Of a stretch of 60,094 nucleotides of DNA, positions 53,447 to 60,094 are shown one piece after another. Position 1 is the first letter of the stretch, and each line of letters starts with the position of its first letter. A program made the translations under genes and the position numbers. The DNA comes from Lactobacillaceae bacterium (lineage in GTDB: Bacteria; Bacillota; Bacilli; Lactobacillales; Lactobacillaceae): positions 70,846 through 130,939 of the forward strand of contig JAITQG010000072.1 of the NCBI GenBank assembly GCA_031289015.1, given 5' to 3'. Under the pieces are notes generated by a model. The model saw nothing but the letters and a program-made list of their open reading frames with translations, had not been told where the DNA came from and made no database searches.

Positions 53447-54157
53447 TTATAATACTTCAATCTTAACATATACGCTCGAAACCCACCCGCGGTCAGCTAT
53501 TAAATACCAACGTACACCGCTAGGGTCCAAGACGACTTCTTTGATTTGAATCGCTGTGCCGTGTTTGATGTTTTCAACTTCGGATCCATACGGTTGCGTA
53601 TACACCGCTACGGCCTCGTCTTCAACATAATCAATCGTCCCATTGGCATCAAAGGGCATCGGTGTCCAATCAAATTTTTCAGTTGGTAGCTTGACCTGGG
53701 CGGCGTCGGTAATCGACATTTGCTTGCGATCATATTTGACCCAGCGGCCATCCGCTAATTGATGCCAAAAAATCCCCTTGGTCGTTGCCATGCGGGCCAC
53801 CACTTGCCAGACGCTGCCAGCCAACAATGGATAAGTCATGGGCTCAGTTTGCAAATCCGGCTCAGCATACGTATCGACCGTGCCGACCACATGCAAAAAC
53901 TTCTCTTCTAATTGTTCAACTTGGGCCACATCGGCTTTGCGGTAATACACGGTGACCATGTGCATCCCTTCGTCAAACGTACCTTCTAAATCACCATCAA
54001 TGTTTGTGACGATATAGCCCGGCAATGTTTCGGGTTCAATCTTATATTGGCTACCCATTTCACCTTCGACTAAATTGGCCATCTTAATAGTTTTGTTCGT
54101 GCCTTGTTCTTTCATGTAGACCCAAACCGGGGTTCCATTCAAATGCATGTCAGCCAT
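53447..54157 (-). CDS. MucBP-domain-like protein with SH3-like region
   Basis: This 236-residue protein has an N-terminal MucBP-type module (about 10-75: PVWVYMKEQGTNKTI, then LPGYIVTNIDGDLEGTF, then HMVTVYYRK). Two SH3b-like stretches follow (WHQLADGRWVKYD; RWYLIADRGWVSSVYVKI). Such modules normally occur on the cell surface, yet there is no signal peptide, membrane segment or anchor. Either export is non-classical or the protein acts in the cytoplasm; I cannot say which. Start at 54157 is supported by GAGGAGGT. Probably co-transcribed with manA. Confidence 0.7.
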   Translation of the reverse strand: MADMHLNGTPVWVYMKEQGTNKTIKMANLVEGEMGSQYKIEPETLPGYIVTNIDGDLEGTFDEGMHMVTVYYRKADVAQVEQLEEKFLHVVGTVDTYAEPDLQTEPMTYPLLAGSVWQVVARMATTKGIFWHQLADGRWVKYDRKQMSITDAAQVKLPTEKFDWTPMPFDANGTIDYVEDEAVAVYTQPYGSEVENIKHGTAIQIKEVVLDPSGVRWYLIADRGWVSSVYVKIEVL

Positions 54158-54281
54158 CCCACTGACCTCCTCGCCTAGTTTCTTATCTTCTAGTTTAGCA
54201 AGAAGTTAACTTTCTGGTTAGTTTACACCCAATGTCTTAACGTTTCCTTGCAAATTAATTATTTAATTTCGGCTATTTTAG

Positions 54282-54310
54282 TTGACAAATCTCGCCAACG
54301 ATTATAAGAT
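54282..54310 (+). promoter_or_regulatory. Promoter of tRNA-Asn
   Basis: TTGACA, 17 bp, TAAGAT on the plus strand, about 18 bp before the tRNA 5' end. Confidence 0.75.
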
Positions 54311-54327
54311 ATTAACATTCTTACTAT

Positions 54328-54399
54328 TGCTCAGTAGTTCAGCGGTAGAATCGCGCACTGTTAATGCGTTGGTCGCTGGTTCGAATCCAGCCTGAGCAG
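54328..54399 (+). tRNA. tRNA-Asn (anticodon GTT)
   Basis: A 72 nt cloverleaf has acceptor TGCTCAG/CTGAGCA with discriminator G, anticodon loop CTGTTAA and T-loop TTCGAATC. CCA is not encoded. It is transcribed opposite to the neighbouring genes, from its own promoter and terminator. Confidence 0.95.
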
Positions 54400-54407
54400 C
54401 TAATCAA

Positions 54408-54451
54408 AATCCGGCATGCCAATGTATATAATTGGTATGCCGGATTTTTTG
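54408..54451 (+). terminator. Terminator of tRNA-Asn
   Basis: AATCCGGCATGCCAAT and ATTGGTATGCCGGATT form a 16 bp stem (one wobble) followed by TTTTTTG. Confidence 0.9.
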
Positions 54452-54539
54452 TTTTATTCACAATTTAGCGCCGATTTATACAAATCTCAGCCAAGCAGAA
54501 TTCGTCTCAATATACAACATTGAATAATACTTTTTGTTA

Positions 54540-54581
54540 GTGGGTAATCAATAACTGTAGTGAAGTGGCTTGATTACCCAC
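54540..54581. other. Perfect 12 bp inverted repeat upstream of the small ORF
   Basis: GTGGGTAATCAA and TTGATTACCCAC are separated by 18 bp, just before a -35-like ATGACA. There is no T-run. It is an operator candidate or an RNA hairpin. Confidence 0.6.
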
Positions 54582-54686
54582 CTAGCTATGACAGGTTCTA
54601 TTAGGGTATATACTAAGGCTCTCCAACCAATCTAAGACGATCGGGGGCGACTAGATGATACTAAATAGTGAGGGGTACTGCGGGAG

Positions 54687-54788
54687 GTGATAGAATTTGC
54701 GATCGCATTTTCTATCATTCTTTACGCCATTGGGAAGTTAGCTATTAATTTAGCGCTTGCTTATGCCGTAAAGAAAAAAGCTGACTAA
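54687..54788 (+). CDS. Small hydrophobic peptide, candidate type I toxin
   Basis: This 33-residue ORF starts with GTG and reads (M)IEFAIAFSIILYAIGKLA then INLALAYAVKKKAD. It is a single membrane helix with a basic tail, the general build of type I toxins. The GTG lies inside a perfect GGGAGGTGAT ribosome-binding sequence; a GAGGGG lies 11 bases upstream, so the true start needs checking. A TATACT at 54609-54614 with ATGACA 15 bp upstream could drive it. A convergent promoter and terminator suggest an antisense RNA over its 3' end. I do not recognise the peptide as a named family. Confidence 0.45.
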   Translation: MIEFAIAFSIILYAIGKLAINLALAYAVKKKAD

Positions 54789-54865
54789 TCATCAGCTTTC
54801 CACCCGTAGTATACCCTAAGACTTGTCGACGTCGAGGTCTAGCCACCTCGGCGTCTTTTTTGTAT
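54773..54865 (-). ncRNA. Candidate antisense RNA overlapping the small ORF 3' end
   Basis: A strong minus-strand promoter, TTGAAA (54895-54900), 17 bp, TATACT (54872-54877), points at the small ORF. A minus-strand terminator follows at 54777-54799 (AAAGCTGA/TCAGCTTT then T residues). The transcript would be about 90 nt and antisense to the last codons and 3' UTR of the small ORF. Alternatively these are only the terminator of the ABC exporter operon ending at 54911. Confidence 0.4.
54828..54861 (+). terminator. Terminator of the small-ORF transcript
   Basis: GACGTCGAGG and CCTCGGCGTC (one wobble) enclose 8 nt and are followed by six T on the plus strand. No T-run follows it on the minus strand. 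Confidence 0.75.
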
Positions 54866-54910
54866 GGTTTAAGTATATAACCAATGCAGCCAGATTTCAA
54901 CTCACATTCG

Positions 54911-56692
54911 TTATTCAAAGACCATTTGGTTCGTATACAACTCGTAATAGAAGCCTTTTTGTGCCAATAACTCTGCATGGCTGCCTTGCTCAATCACGTT
55001 TCCATTGCGCAACACCACAATCTTATCCGCATTCAAAATCGTCTTCAAGCGATGTGCAATCACAAAGCTGGTCCGCCCGCTGATGACATTATCCATCGCT
55101 TTTTGAATCTTGGCTTCAGTCACCGTGTCCACGTTTGACGTTGCTTCGTCTAAAATCAACAAATCTGGATTCGTCAAAATCGTCCGCGCAATCGACAATA
55201 ATTGCTTTTGTCCTGTTGAGAAGCTTGAATTTTCATCGTCCACCAACGTGTCGTACTTGTCCGGCAACGTCATTATGAAGTCGTGAATATTAGCTTGCTT
55301 GGCGGCCGTTTCTAATTCTCCCGTCGTTGCTTCAGGCTTACCAAAGACGATGTTATCGCGCACTGTGCCGCTAAACAACACCGAATCTTGTAAGACGATC
55401 CCGACATGATCACGCAAACTTGTTAAATTCATGTCGCGCACGTCAACCCCGTCAAAGGTCACGGCGCCATCCGTCACGTCATAGAACCGGTTCAACAAAT
55501 TCATGACCGTGGTCTTACCAGAACCAGTTGGGCCCACCAAAGCAACCATTTGGCCCTTGTCGACTTCAATATCAATCCCATGCAAAATTTCATGGCCTGC
55601 GTTGTAGCCAAAGTGGACATTTTCTAACTTGATATTAGATTGCACGCCATTAAACATCACGCCGTCTTGGGCATTGATTTCATTTTCTTGTTCAAAGACT
55701 TCTTGCAACCGGTTGGCACCAGTCACGGCCAATTGGAGCATGTTGTACGTTGAGGTGATTTGGGTGATCGGTTGATAGTATTGTTGTGAGAAGCTCACGA
55801 ACATCACAATCAAGCCCAGCGCAGTCGTACGCGCCAAGTCACCATTCAAAGCAAGGTAGCCCCCAAAGAAGATGACAATCGCCGTGTTAACCAAGCTCAT
55901 CCCCATCATCAAGGGGAACAAAATCCCTGACCAAACTTGCCCCTTAAAGGCCGCTTGCCGAACTTTGGCATTGTGTTCGCTAAATTGCGCGATTGATTCT
56001 GCCTGCAAACCATTGGTAATAATGACTTTTTCACCGTTAATTTGTTCGTTGATGTACCCGTTCATATGCCCGACTTCAGCTTGTTGCCGATCAACATACT
56101 TACGCGCATGCACAATCACAAAGCCAGCAATCAACAAAGCAACTGGGGTTGAGGCAATCGTCACCCAGGCCATTTCAGTATTTTGCTTAAACATCATGAT
56201 GATAATCCCAATCATCAACGCTAATTGCGTAAACAATTGGAAGATTGCTTGGTTCATCGCATTAAAAATATTATCCAAATCTGACGTAAAGCGTGACAGG
56301 ATTTCGCCGTCTTGATGGGCATCAAAATAGCGGATCGTCATCTTTTGCATCTTACCAAACAAGCCACGTCGCATATCATTGGTTGAATGCGCAGAAATGA
56401 TTGATTGCATGAGACTCATAATCAAAAGCCCCACCGCCATCATCAAAACAAATAAAAAGAAATGCCACAGTGCCCCATGAAAATCGGTTAATGAAGCTTT
56501 ACTAGCGGTCATTGGATTGAGTTTCACCATTAAATACTTGGCCAATTCTTGAATCGAATTCCCCATGTAAACTGGCGCCTTAACTTGTAGCCACGTCGAA
56601 AGAATCGTGAAGATGACCACAATCGTCAATCCGAGCTTAAAGCGCTTGAAGTAATAAGCGAAAAATTTAATTGCATTCCAAAATTCGGTCAT
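54911..56692 (-). CDS. Heterodimeric ABC exporter, canonical-site subunit (LmrD-like)
   Basis: This is a 593-residue half-transporter with six membrane helices (about 1-330) followed by a nucleotide-binding domain. Walker A is GPTGSGKTT, Walker [13 protein letters not shown] with the catalytic Glu, and the switch His is in [10 protein letters not shown]. The signature is FSTGQKQLL, one residue off the usual SGGQ. In heterodimeric exporters this pattern marks the half that supplies the catalytic Walker B and the weak signature. Overlaps its partner by four bases (ATGA). Substrate unknown; relatives export drugs or lipids. Confidence 0.92.
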   Translation of the reverse strand: MTEFWNAIKFFAYYFKRFKLGLTIVVIFTILSTWLQVKAPVYMGNSIQELAKYLMVKLNPMTASKASLTDFHGALWHFFLFVLMMAVGLLIMSLMQSIISAHSTNDMRRGLFGKMQKMTIRYFDAHQDGEILSRFTSDLDNIFNAMNQAIFQLFTQLALMIGIIIMMFKQNTEMAWVTIASTPVALLIAGFVIVHARKYVDRQQAEVGHMNGYINEQINGEKVIITNGLQAESIAQFSEHNAKVRQAAFKGQVWSGILFPLMMGMSLVNTAIVIFFGGYLALNGDLARTTALGLIVMFVSFSQQYYQPITQITSTYNMLQLAVTGANRLQEVFEQENEINAQDGVMFNGVQSNIKLENVHFGYNAGHEILHGIDIEVDKGQMVALVGPTGSGKTTVMNLLNRFYDVTDGAVTFDGVDVRDMNLTSLRDHVGIVLQDSVLFSGTVRDNIVFGKPEATTGELETAAKQANIHDFIMTLPDKYDTLVDDENSSFSTGQKQLLSIARTILTNPDLLILDEATSNVDTVTEAKIQKAMDNVISGRTSFVIAHRLKTILNADKIVVLRNGNVIEQGSHAELLAQKGFYYELYTNQMVFE

Positions 56693-58413
56693 TTCCCAAT
56701 TACCTCCTGCGCTTTTTGTGTTGCATAAATCTCACGGTAAATGTCTGAACTTTGCACCAATTCGGCGTGCGTTCCGGCAGCTACAAGTTTTCCTTCATCC
56801 ATAACCAAGATGCGATCGGCATGAATCACCGATGAAATCTTTTCGGCAATAATCAAGGTCGTCGTATCAGCCAACTCGTGATCGAGGGCTTCTTGCACCA
56901 ACTTTTCAGATTTGGCATCCAAGGCTGACGTTGAATCATCTAAAATCAAAACTTGTGGATTTCCAACAACCCCACGGGCAATTGACAACCGTTGCTTTTG
57001 GCCACCCGAGAAATTAGCCGAGCGCTCTTCAACGACGTGTTCATACGTATCATCATAGCGTTCTACGAATTCAGCTGCCTGAGCAATTCGAGCCGCGCGT
57101 TGCATATCGGCTTGACTGGCATCAGCTTTACCTTGGCGCAAATTCATCGCGATTTGGCCAGAGAACAAAGTTGCCCGTTGCAAAACAAACGAAACGGCTT
57201 TGCGCAACGATTTTTCATTGACCTCATGCAAATCAACCCCACCGACTTTGACTGTACCTTCAGTCGGATCAAACAAACGTGGAATCAATTGCGCTAAGGT
57301 CGTTTTACCAGACCCCGTCGCCCCAACAATTCCAATCATCTCACCAGCAGCCACATTAAAGGTAATGTCTTGGAGGGTTGGCTTATCATCACCTGGATAG
57401 GTAAATGAAACATGGTCAAACTCGATTGAACCGGCCAAATTTTGTTCAGCAATTCCATCTTGATACGTTAATGAAGGCACTGTATCGGTAACTTCCTTAA
57501 TCCGCTTTAACGAAACCATCCCACGCGCCGCAAAAGTCATCATCATCCCACCGATAATGATGGCCATCATGATTTGCATCAAATAATTGATAAATGAGGT
57601 CACAGCCGCAATCCAAGTTGGATGGGCGCCAGCATTTTGTCCGACGTACCAAATCGATATCGCGATGGCCCCTTGCCCGATAAAGGTAAAGAAGGGCATC
57701 AAGATTGAGAAGAGGTATCCAATTTGCAAATTAACATGGTTGAGTTGATCAGAAGCGACATTAAACTTCTTTTCTTCATTGCGTTCTTGGTTAAATGACT
57801 TAACCACGCGCACCCCTTGCAGATTTTCTTTGGCAATGTTGTTCGTCTTTTCAATTAAGCCTTGAATCATGCCGAATTTTGGTCCCATTTGACTAAATAG
57901 CACCACGACAATCAGCAAAACCACCACAACCATCGCCATAATTACCCACCAAAGTTCTGGTAAGGTCATCATCGCCAAAATAAAGGCGCCGACAAACAAA
58001 ATTGGCATCCGAATTAGCGCTTGGAAGCCCATCATGACCAAATTTTGCACTTGTTGGACGTCATTAGTCATCCGCACGACTAAATTCCCAACCGAAAACT
58101 TTTCAATGTCACCATATGAGAAGCTTTGAATCTTACGATAAGTCGCTTCACGGATATCAGCCGCCACATTTTGCGCTAACTTAGCGGAGAAAACGGCGTT
58201 AACAGCCCCAGCCACCAAACCAATCAGCGCAATGATAATCAATTGCACCCCTAGTTCATTCACTTTGGCCATTTTGTCATCCGAAATCGCTTGGATGACA
58301 TTTTGGAGCAATTTGGGTTGCCATAGAGCAGATCCGGCCATGAGGGCTACGGATATGATGGCAAAGAACATATCTAATTTGTATTTTTTTAGATATGGCA
58401 TTAAGACATTCAT
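56689..58413 (-). CDS. Heterodimeric ABC exporter, degenerate-site subunit (LmrC-like)
   Basis: This is a 574-residue half-transporter with six membrane helices and a nucleotide-binding domain. Walker [10 protein letters not shown] and signature FSGGQKQRL are canonical, but Walker B ends in Asp ([12 protein letters not shown]). The switch His is replaced as well ([11 protein letters not shown]). These two changes predict one consensus and one degenerate ATP site in the dimer, as in LmrCD and TM287/288. It is first of the pair, divergent from the sdpR-like gene 209 bp away. Confidence 0.93.
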   Translation of the reverse strand: MNVLMPYLKKYKLDMFFAIISVALMAGSALWQPKLLQNVIQAISDDKMAKVNELGVQLIIIALIGLVAGAVNAVFSAKLAQNVAADIREATYRKIQSFSYGDIEKFSVGNLVVRMTNDVQQVQNLVMMGFQALIRMPILFVGAFILAMMTLPELWWVIMAMVVVVLLIVVVLFSQMGPKFGMIQGLIEKTNNIAKENLQGVRVVKSFNQERNEEKKFNVASDQLNHVNLQIGYLFSILMPFFTFIGQGAIAISIWYVGQNAGAHPTWIAAVTSFINYLMQIMMAIIIGGMMMTFAARGMVSLKRIKEVTDTVPSLTYQDGIAEQNLAGSIEFDHVSFTYPGDDKPTLQDITFNVAAGEMIGIVGATGSGKTTLAQLIPRLFDPTEGTVKVGGVDLHEVNEKSLRKAVSFVLQRATLFSGQIAMNLRQGKADASQADMQRAARIAQAAEFVERYDDTYEHVVEERSANFSGGQKQRLSIARGVVGNPQVLILDDSTSALDAKSEKLVQEALDHELADTTTLIIAEKISSVIHADRILVMDEGKLVAAGTHAELVQSSDIYREIYATQKAQEVIGK

Positions 58414-58528
58414 CTCTATCTCCTTGTTGATTTTTAATTAGTAACGAGTTCACATGTAAAGTATGTTACCACGTTTTACAGGGCTTGGGTATTAATTTTG
58501 CCGAGCTGTTACAATGGTTGTCAACATC

Positions 58529-58607
58529 TATTTAGACAAAATTCTAAATAACTATTGACTCACCAAAATATCCAAGTTATAATCTATTTAGAGATATATC
58601 TAAATAG
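58529..58607 (+). promoter_or_regulatory. Promoter with two inverted-repeat operators for the sdpR-like gene
   Basis: TTGACT (58555-58560), 17 bp, TATAAT (58578-58583). Operator 1 (58529-58550) is TATTTAGA-6 nt-TCTAAATA, upstream of the -35. Operator 2 (58584-58607) is CTATTTAGA-6 nt-TCTAAATAG, directly after the -10. Both share TATTTAGA-N6-TCTAAATA, the layout of an ArsR-family repressor bound at two sites. Confidence 0.85.
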
Positions 58608-58622
58608 AGAGGAGTTATCCAC

Positions 58623-58904
58623 ATGGCATTCGAAACCACATTTAAAGCGTTGAGTAATCCAGTCCGGCGTGAAATAGTAATTTTACTGCGGGCGGGGAAG
58701 CAATCAGCCGGTGAGTTGAGCGACCACTTTGAATTATCTGGCGCGACCATTTCGCATCATTTGAAGCAATTGCGGGAAGCCGATTTAATCCGTGAAACCA
58801 AGTATAAAAACTTTATTTATTATGAAATCAATCTGTCCGTGTTTGAAGAAGCCTTGTTTTGGCTCACGGAATTTACGAAAGAAGGTGACCAACATGAAGC
58901 TTAG
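58623..58904 (+). CDS. ArsR/SdpR-family transcriptional repressor
   Basis: This is a 93-residue winged-helix repressor: TFKALSNPVRREIVILL, AGELSDHFELSGATISHHLKQLREADLI and the wing ETKYKNFIYYEIN. No metal-binding Cys motif (ELCVCDL) is present, matching the SdpR rather than the metal-sensing branch. It overlaps the SdpI-like gene by 11 bp, as in B. subtilis sdpRI, where the membrane protein sequesters the repressor (established). Autorepression through the two operators is inferred. The start has GAGAGGAG nine bases upstream. Confidence 0.9.
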   Translation: MAFETTFKALSNPVRREIVILLRAGKQSAGELSDHFELSGATISHHLKQLREADLIRETKYKNFIYYEINLSVFEEALFWLTEFTKEGDQHEA

Positions 58905-59538
58905 AACAATTATTATCACAACCATGGCAACCGCCCTCCCCATCGTGTATGGAGTCATATTCTATAATCAACTACCAGCTCGAATGGCGATTCACTTTGG
59001 GCTGAGCGGACAAGCCAATGGTTGGAGCAACAAGTTTTCGGCGGTCATTGGGATTCCCTTATTATTAGCAGTCTTCCAGTTAATCATGGTTTTGAGTATG
59101 AAGTTTAATCTCAAGCAACAATCTCAATCACCAAAAGTCACCTTGATCATCTTGTGGCTGATTCCGTTGATTTCAAACGTGATTTCGGTTGTGATTATCA
59201 GCAAAGCCTTGGGACAAAATTTCCCTATCTTGCCGGTTATTAGTGTGATGCTTGGGGTAATTTTCATTGGGTTAGGCAATTATTTACCAAAGACCGCTCC
59301 AAACTACCTGATTGGCTTTCGCATACCGACCACGTTTAGCAATCCCGAAAATTGGCAAAAGACCAATCGCTTAGGCGGGTTAATGATGGTTATGAGTGGT
59401 GTGCTTGTGACGTTAGCAGGCATTATTGGCTTTTGGATTACAAGTGTACCGACAATCGCTTTGATTATTGCGATGGTATTAATTGTGATTGTACCGCTGA
59501 TTTATTCATTAAAATTGGCAAGTAACGCCAAAAACTAA
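58894..59538 (+). CDS. SdpI-family membrane protein
   Basis: This 214-residue protein has six predicted membrane helices. The N-terminal DUF1648 motif is LPARMAIHFGLSGQANGWSNKF, and the C-terminal SdpI signature is NYLPKTAPNYLIGFRIPTTFSNPENWQKTNRLGG. In B. subtilis SdpI confers immunity to the SDP peptide and captures SdpR. No sdpABC toxin genes are in view, so immunity to another peptide or to a neighbour's toxin is possible. The start is the ATG at 58894 with GAAGGTG upstream; a longer upstream frame belongs to the overlapping regulator. Confidence 0.88.
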   Translation: MKLRTIIITTMATALPIVYGVIFYNQLPARMAIHFGLSGQANGWSNKFSAVIGIPLLLAVFQLIMVLSMKFNLKQQSQSPKVTLIILWLIPLISNVISVVIISKALGQNFPILPVISVMLGVIFIGLGNYLPKTAPNYLIGFRIPTTFSNPENWQKTNRLGGLMMVMSGVLVTLAGIIGFWITSVPTIALIIAMVLIVIVPLIYSLKLASNAKN

Positions 59539-59547
59539 ATCTGGTTT

Positions 59548-59579
59548 AACCTCTACAGTAATTGTTGTGGAGGTTTTTT
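59548..59579 (+). terminator. Terminator of sdpR-sdpI-like operon
   Basis: AACCTCTAC and GTGGAGGTT form a 9 bp stem (one wobble), followed by six T on the plus strand. Confidence 0.85.
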
Positions 59580-59621
59580 ATTGTTTGGGGTGCTCTGCCG
59601 GTTGCCGCTTTCAGCGTCAAC

Positions 59622-59834
59622 ATGTTTTGAAATTCGGCGGGTTTTGGGGCTCTCCGGCAAAGATAAATTTGTGGGAAACGGGTGGCGCAAATCGGGGAAA
59701 TGGTCCGCGAGCGGCCCATTGCCACGCCCGTTGTAATCCTGAATGTCGGGCGGCAGTTCCCCCGATTCGGCCACCCTTGCTTTTCCCACAAATTGATCGC
59801 TCCGAGCCCCAAAACCCGCCGAATTTTAAAACAT
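59622..59834. repeat. 213 bp GC-rich imperfect palindrome
   Basis: The outer 31 bp arms, 59622-59652 and 59804-59834, match with one wobble (ATGTTTTGAAATTCGG...). Inner blocks AATTTGTGGGAAA, GGGTGGC and AATCGGGG repeat in the same order on both arms. Composition is richer in G+C than the neighbours. Short ORFs on both strands here are mirror images of each other, so I treat them as non-coding. The 59539-60094 stretch holds this element, a second repeat and a terminal hairpin, and no convincing gene. Confidence 0.85.
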
Positions 59835-59893
59835 AGGGCAGAAATAATCTGGATGTTAATATGAAACGAGATGTAACATTGAAAAATTTAAAA

Positions 59894-59980
59894 GGGAGCA
59901 AAGCTGAAGTTCTAGGGCTGGAAGGAGCTAAAGCGACTGGAAGCCGGGATTTGAGGTGGTGGGTTCAAGGGCGGAGCATT
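59894..59980. repeat. Interspersed repeat, copy 2 (GGAAGGAGCTAAAGCGACTGG core)
   Basis: The core 59920-59940 is identical to 50161-50181. The inverted right flank of the 49751-49942 palindrome also resembles it (GAAGTTTTAGGGC.GGAA ... GCCGGGATTT). Confidence 0.8.
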
Positions 59981-60026
59981 GGTGCAATAGTGGTGGAAAA
60001 AGCGAGGTAAACATACTAAGGTTAAT

Positions 60027-60069
60027 GGTAGATGAAGTTCTGACGGGAGCTTTATCTACCACTTTTTTG
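60027..60069 (+). terminator. Hairpin / possible terminator at the window end
   Basis: GGTAGATGAAGTTC and GAGCTTTATCTACC form a 14 bp stem (wobbles), followed by ACTTTTTTG. No gene for it is visible on the plus strand, so it may end a transcript from the repeat element. Confidence 0.55.
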
Positions 60070-60094
60070 TTAAAGTGGTAGCGAAGATATGCTG

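Noticed and set aside
59546-59901. Overlapping small ORFs on both strands with similar sequence (FGGFWGS-type)
   Set aside because: They are the two arms of the long palindrome read on opposite strands; no ribosome sites or family resemblance.

Overview
The window is a 60 kb piece of a low- to mid-GC Lactobacillales chromosome. By inference from protein character and gene order, it most resembles Weissella or a close relative in the former Leuconostocaceae; no search was run. Nearly every gene from 1 to about 58.4 kb is on the minus strand, so transcription runs right to left. It follows the housekeeping clusters clpC-rpoB-rpoC and atpBEFHAGDC, as expected for leading-strand genes.

Layout. 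0-7.3 kb: two tandem, closely related secreted S8 (lactocepin-like) proteases, the first cut by the window edge. 7.5-14.4 kb: oligoendopeptidase F, an orphan HigA-type HTH protein, an XRE regulator with a methyltransferase-like protein, a secreted AmyE-like alpha-amylase with a CcpA-type cre palindrome, a DUF697-like membrane protein and an RlmA-type methyltransferase. 14.5-25.3 kb: rpoC, rpoB, clpC and tRNA-Arg/Thr/Leu. 25.4-27.4 kb: serS and a deoxynucleoside kinase. 27.6-34.0 kb: the complete F1Fo ATP synthase operon. 34.2-39.1 kb: two tandem uracil permeases, upp and glyA. 39.2-45.8 kb: an accessory block with a BspA-type surface protein and a carbohydrate ABC/GH43/DUF624 operon. 46-49.6 kb: sua5, prmC, prfA and tdk. 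49.6-50.3 kb: a repeat-rich intergenic region. 50.3-54.2 kb: gatD-murT (lipid II amidation), manA and a MucBP-like protein. 54.3-54.9 kb: tRNA-Asn and a plus-strand locus resembling a type I toxin-antitoxin module. 54.9-58.4 kb: a heterodimeric ABC exporter. 58.6-59.5 kb: an SdpR/SdpI-like pair under two inverted-repeat operators. 59.6-60.1 kb: a large GC-rich palindrome and related repeats.

How it fits together. The order tdk-prfA-prmC-sua5-glyA-upp-atp is a conserved Firmicute string (established knowledge). Here it is interrupted by the sugar/surface block and by the uraA pair. Proteases, PepF, amylase and the GH43 operon suggest growth on protein- and plant-carbohydrate-rich substrates (inference).

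The least explained parts are the 54.5-54.9 kb small-ORF/antisense locus, the long hairpin repeats at 49.75-49.94 and 59.62-59.83 kb, three exact-period 30 bp repeats upstream of rlmA, and 43 bp direct repeats bracketing the BspA gene.
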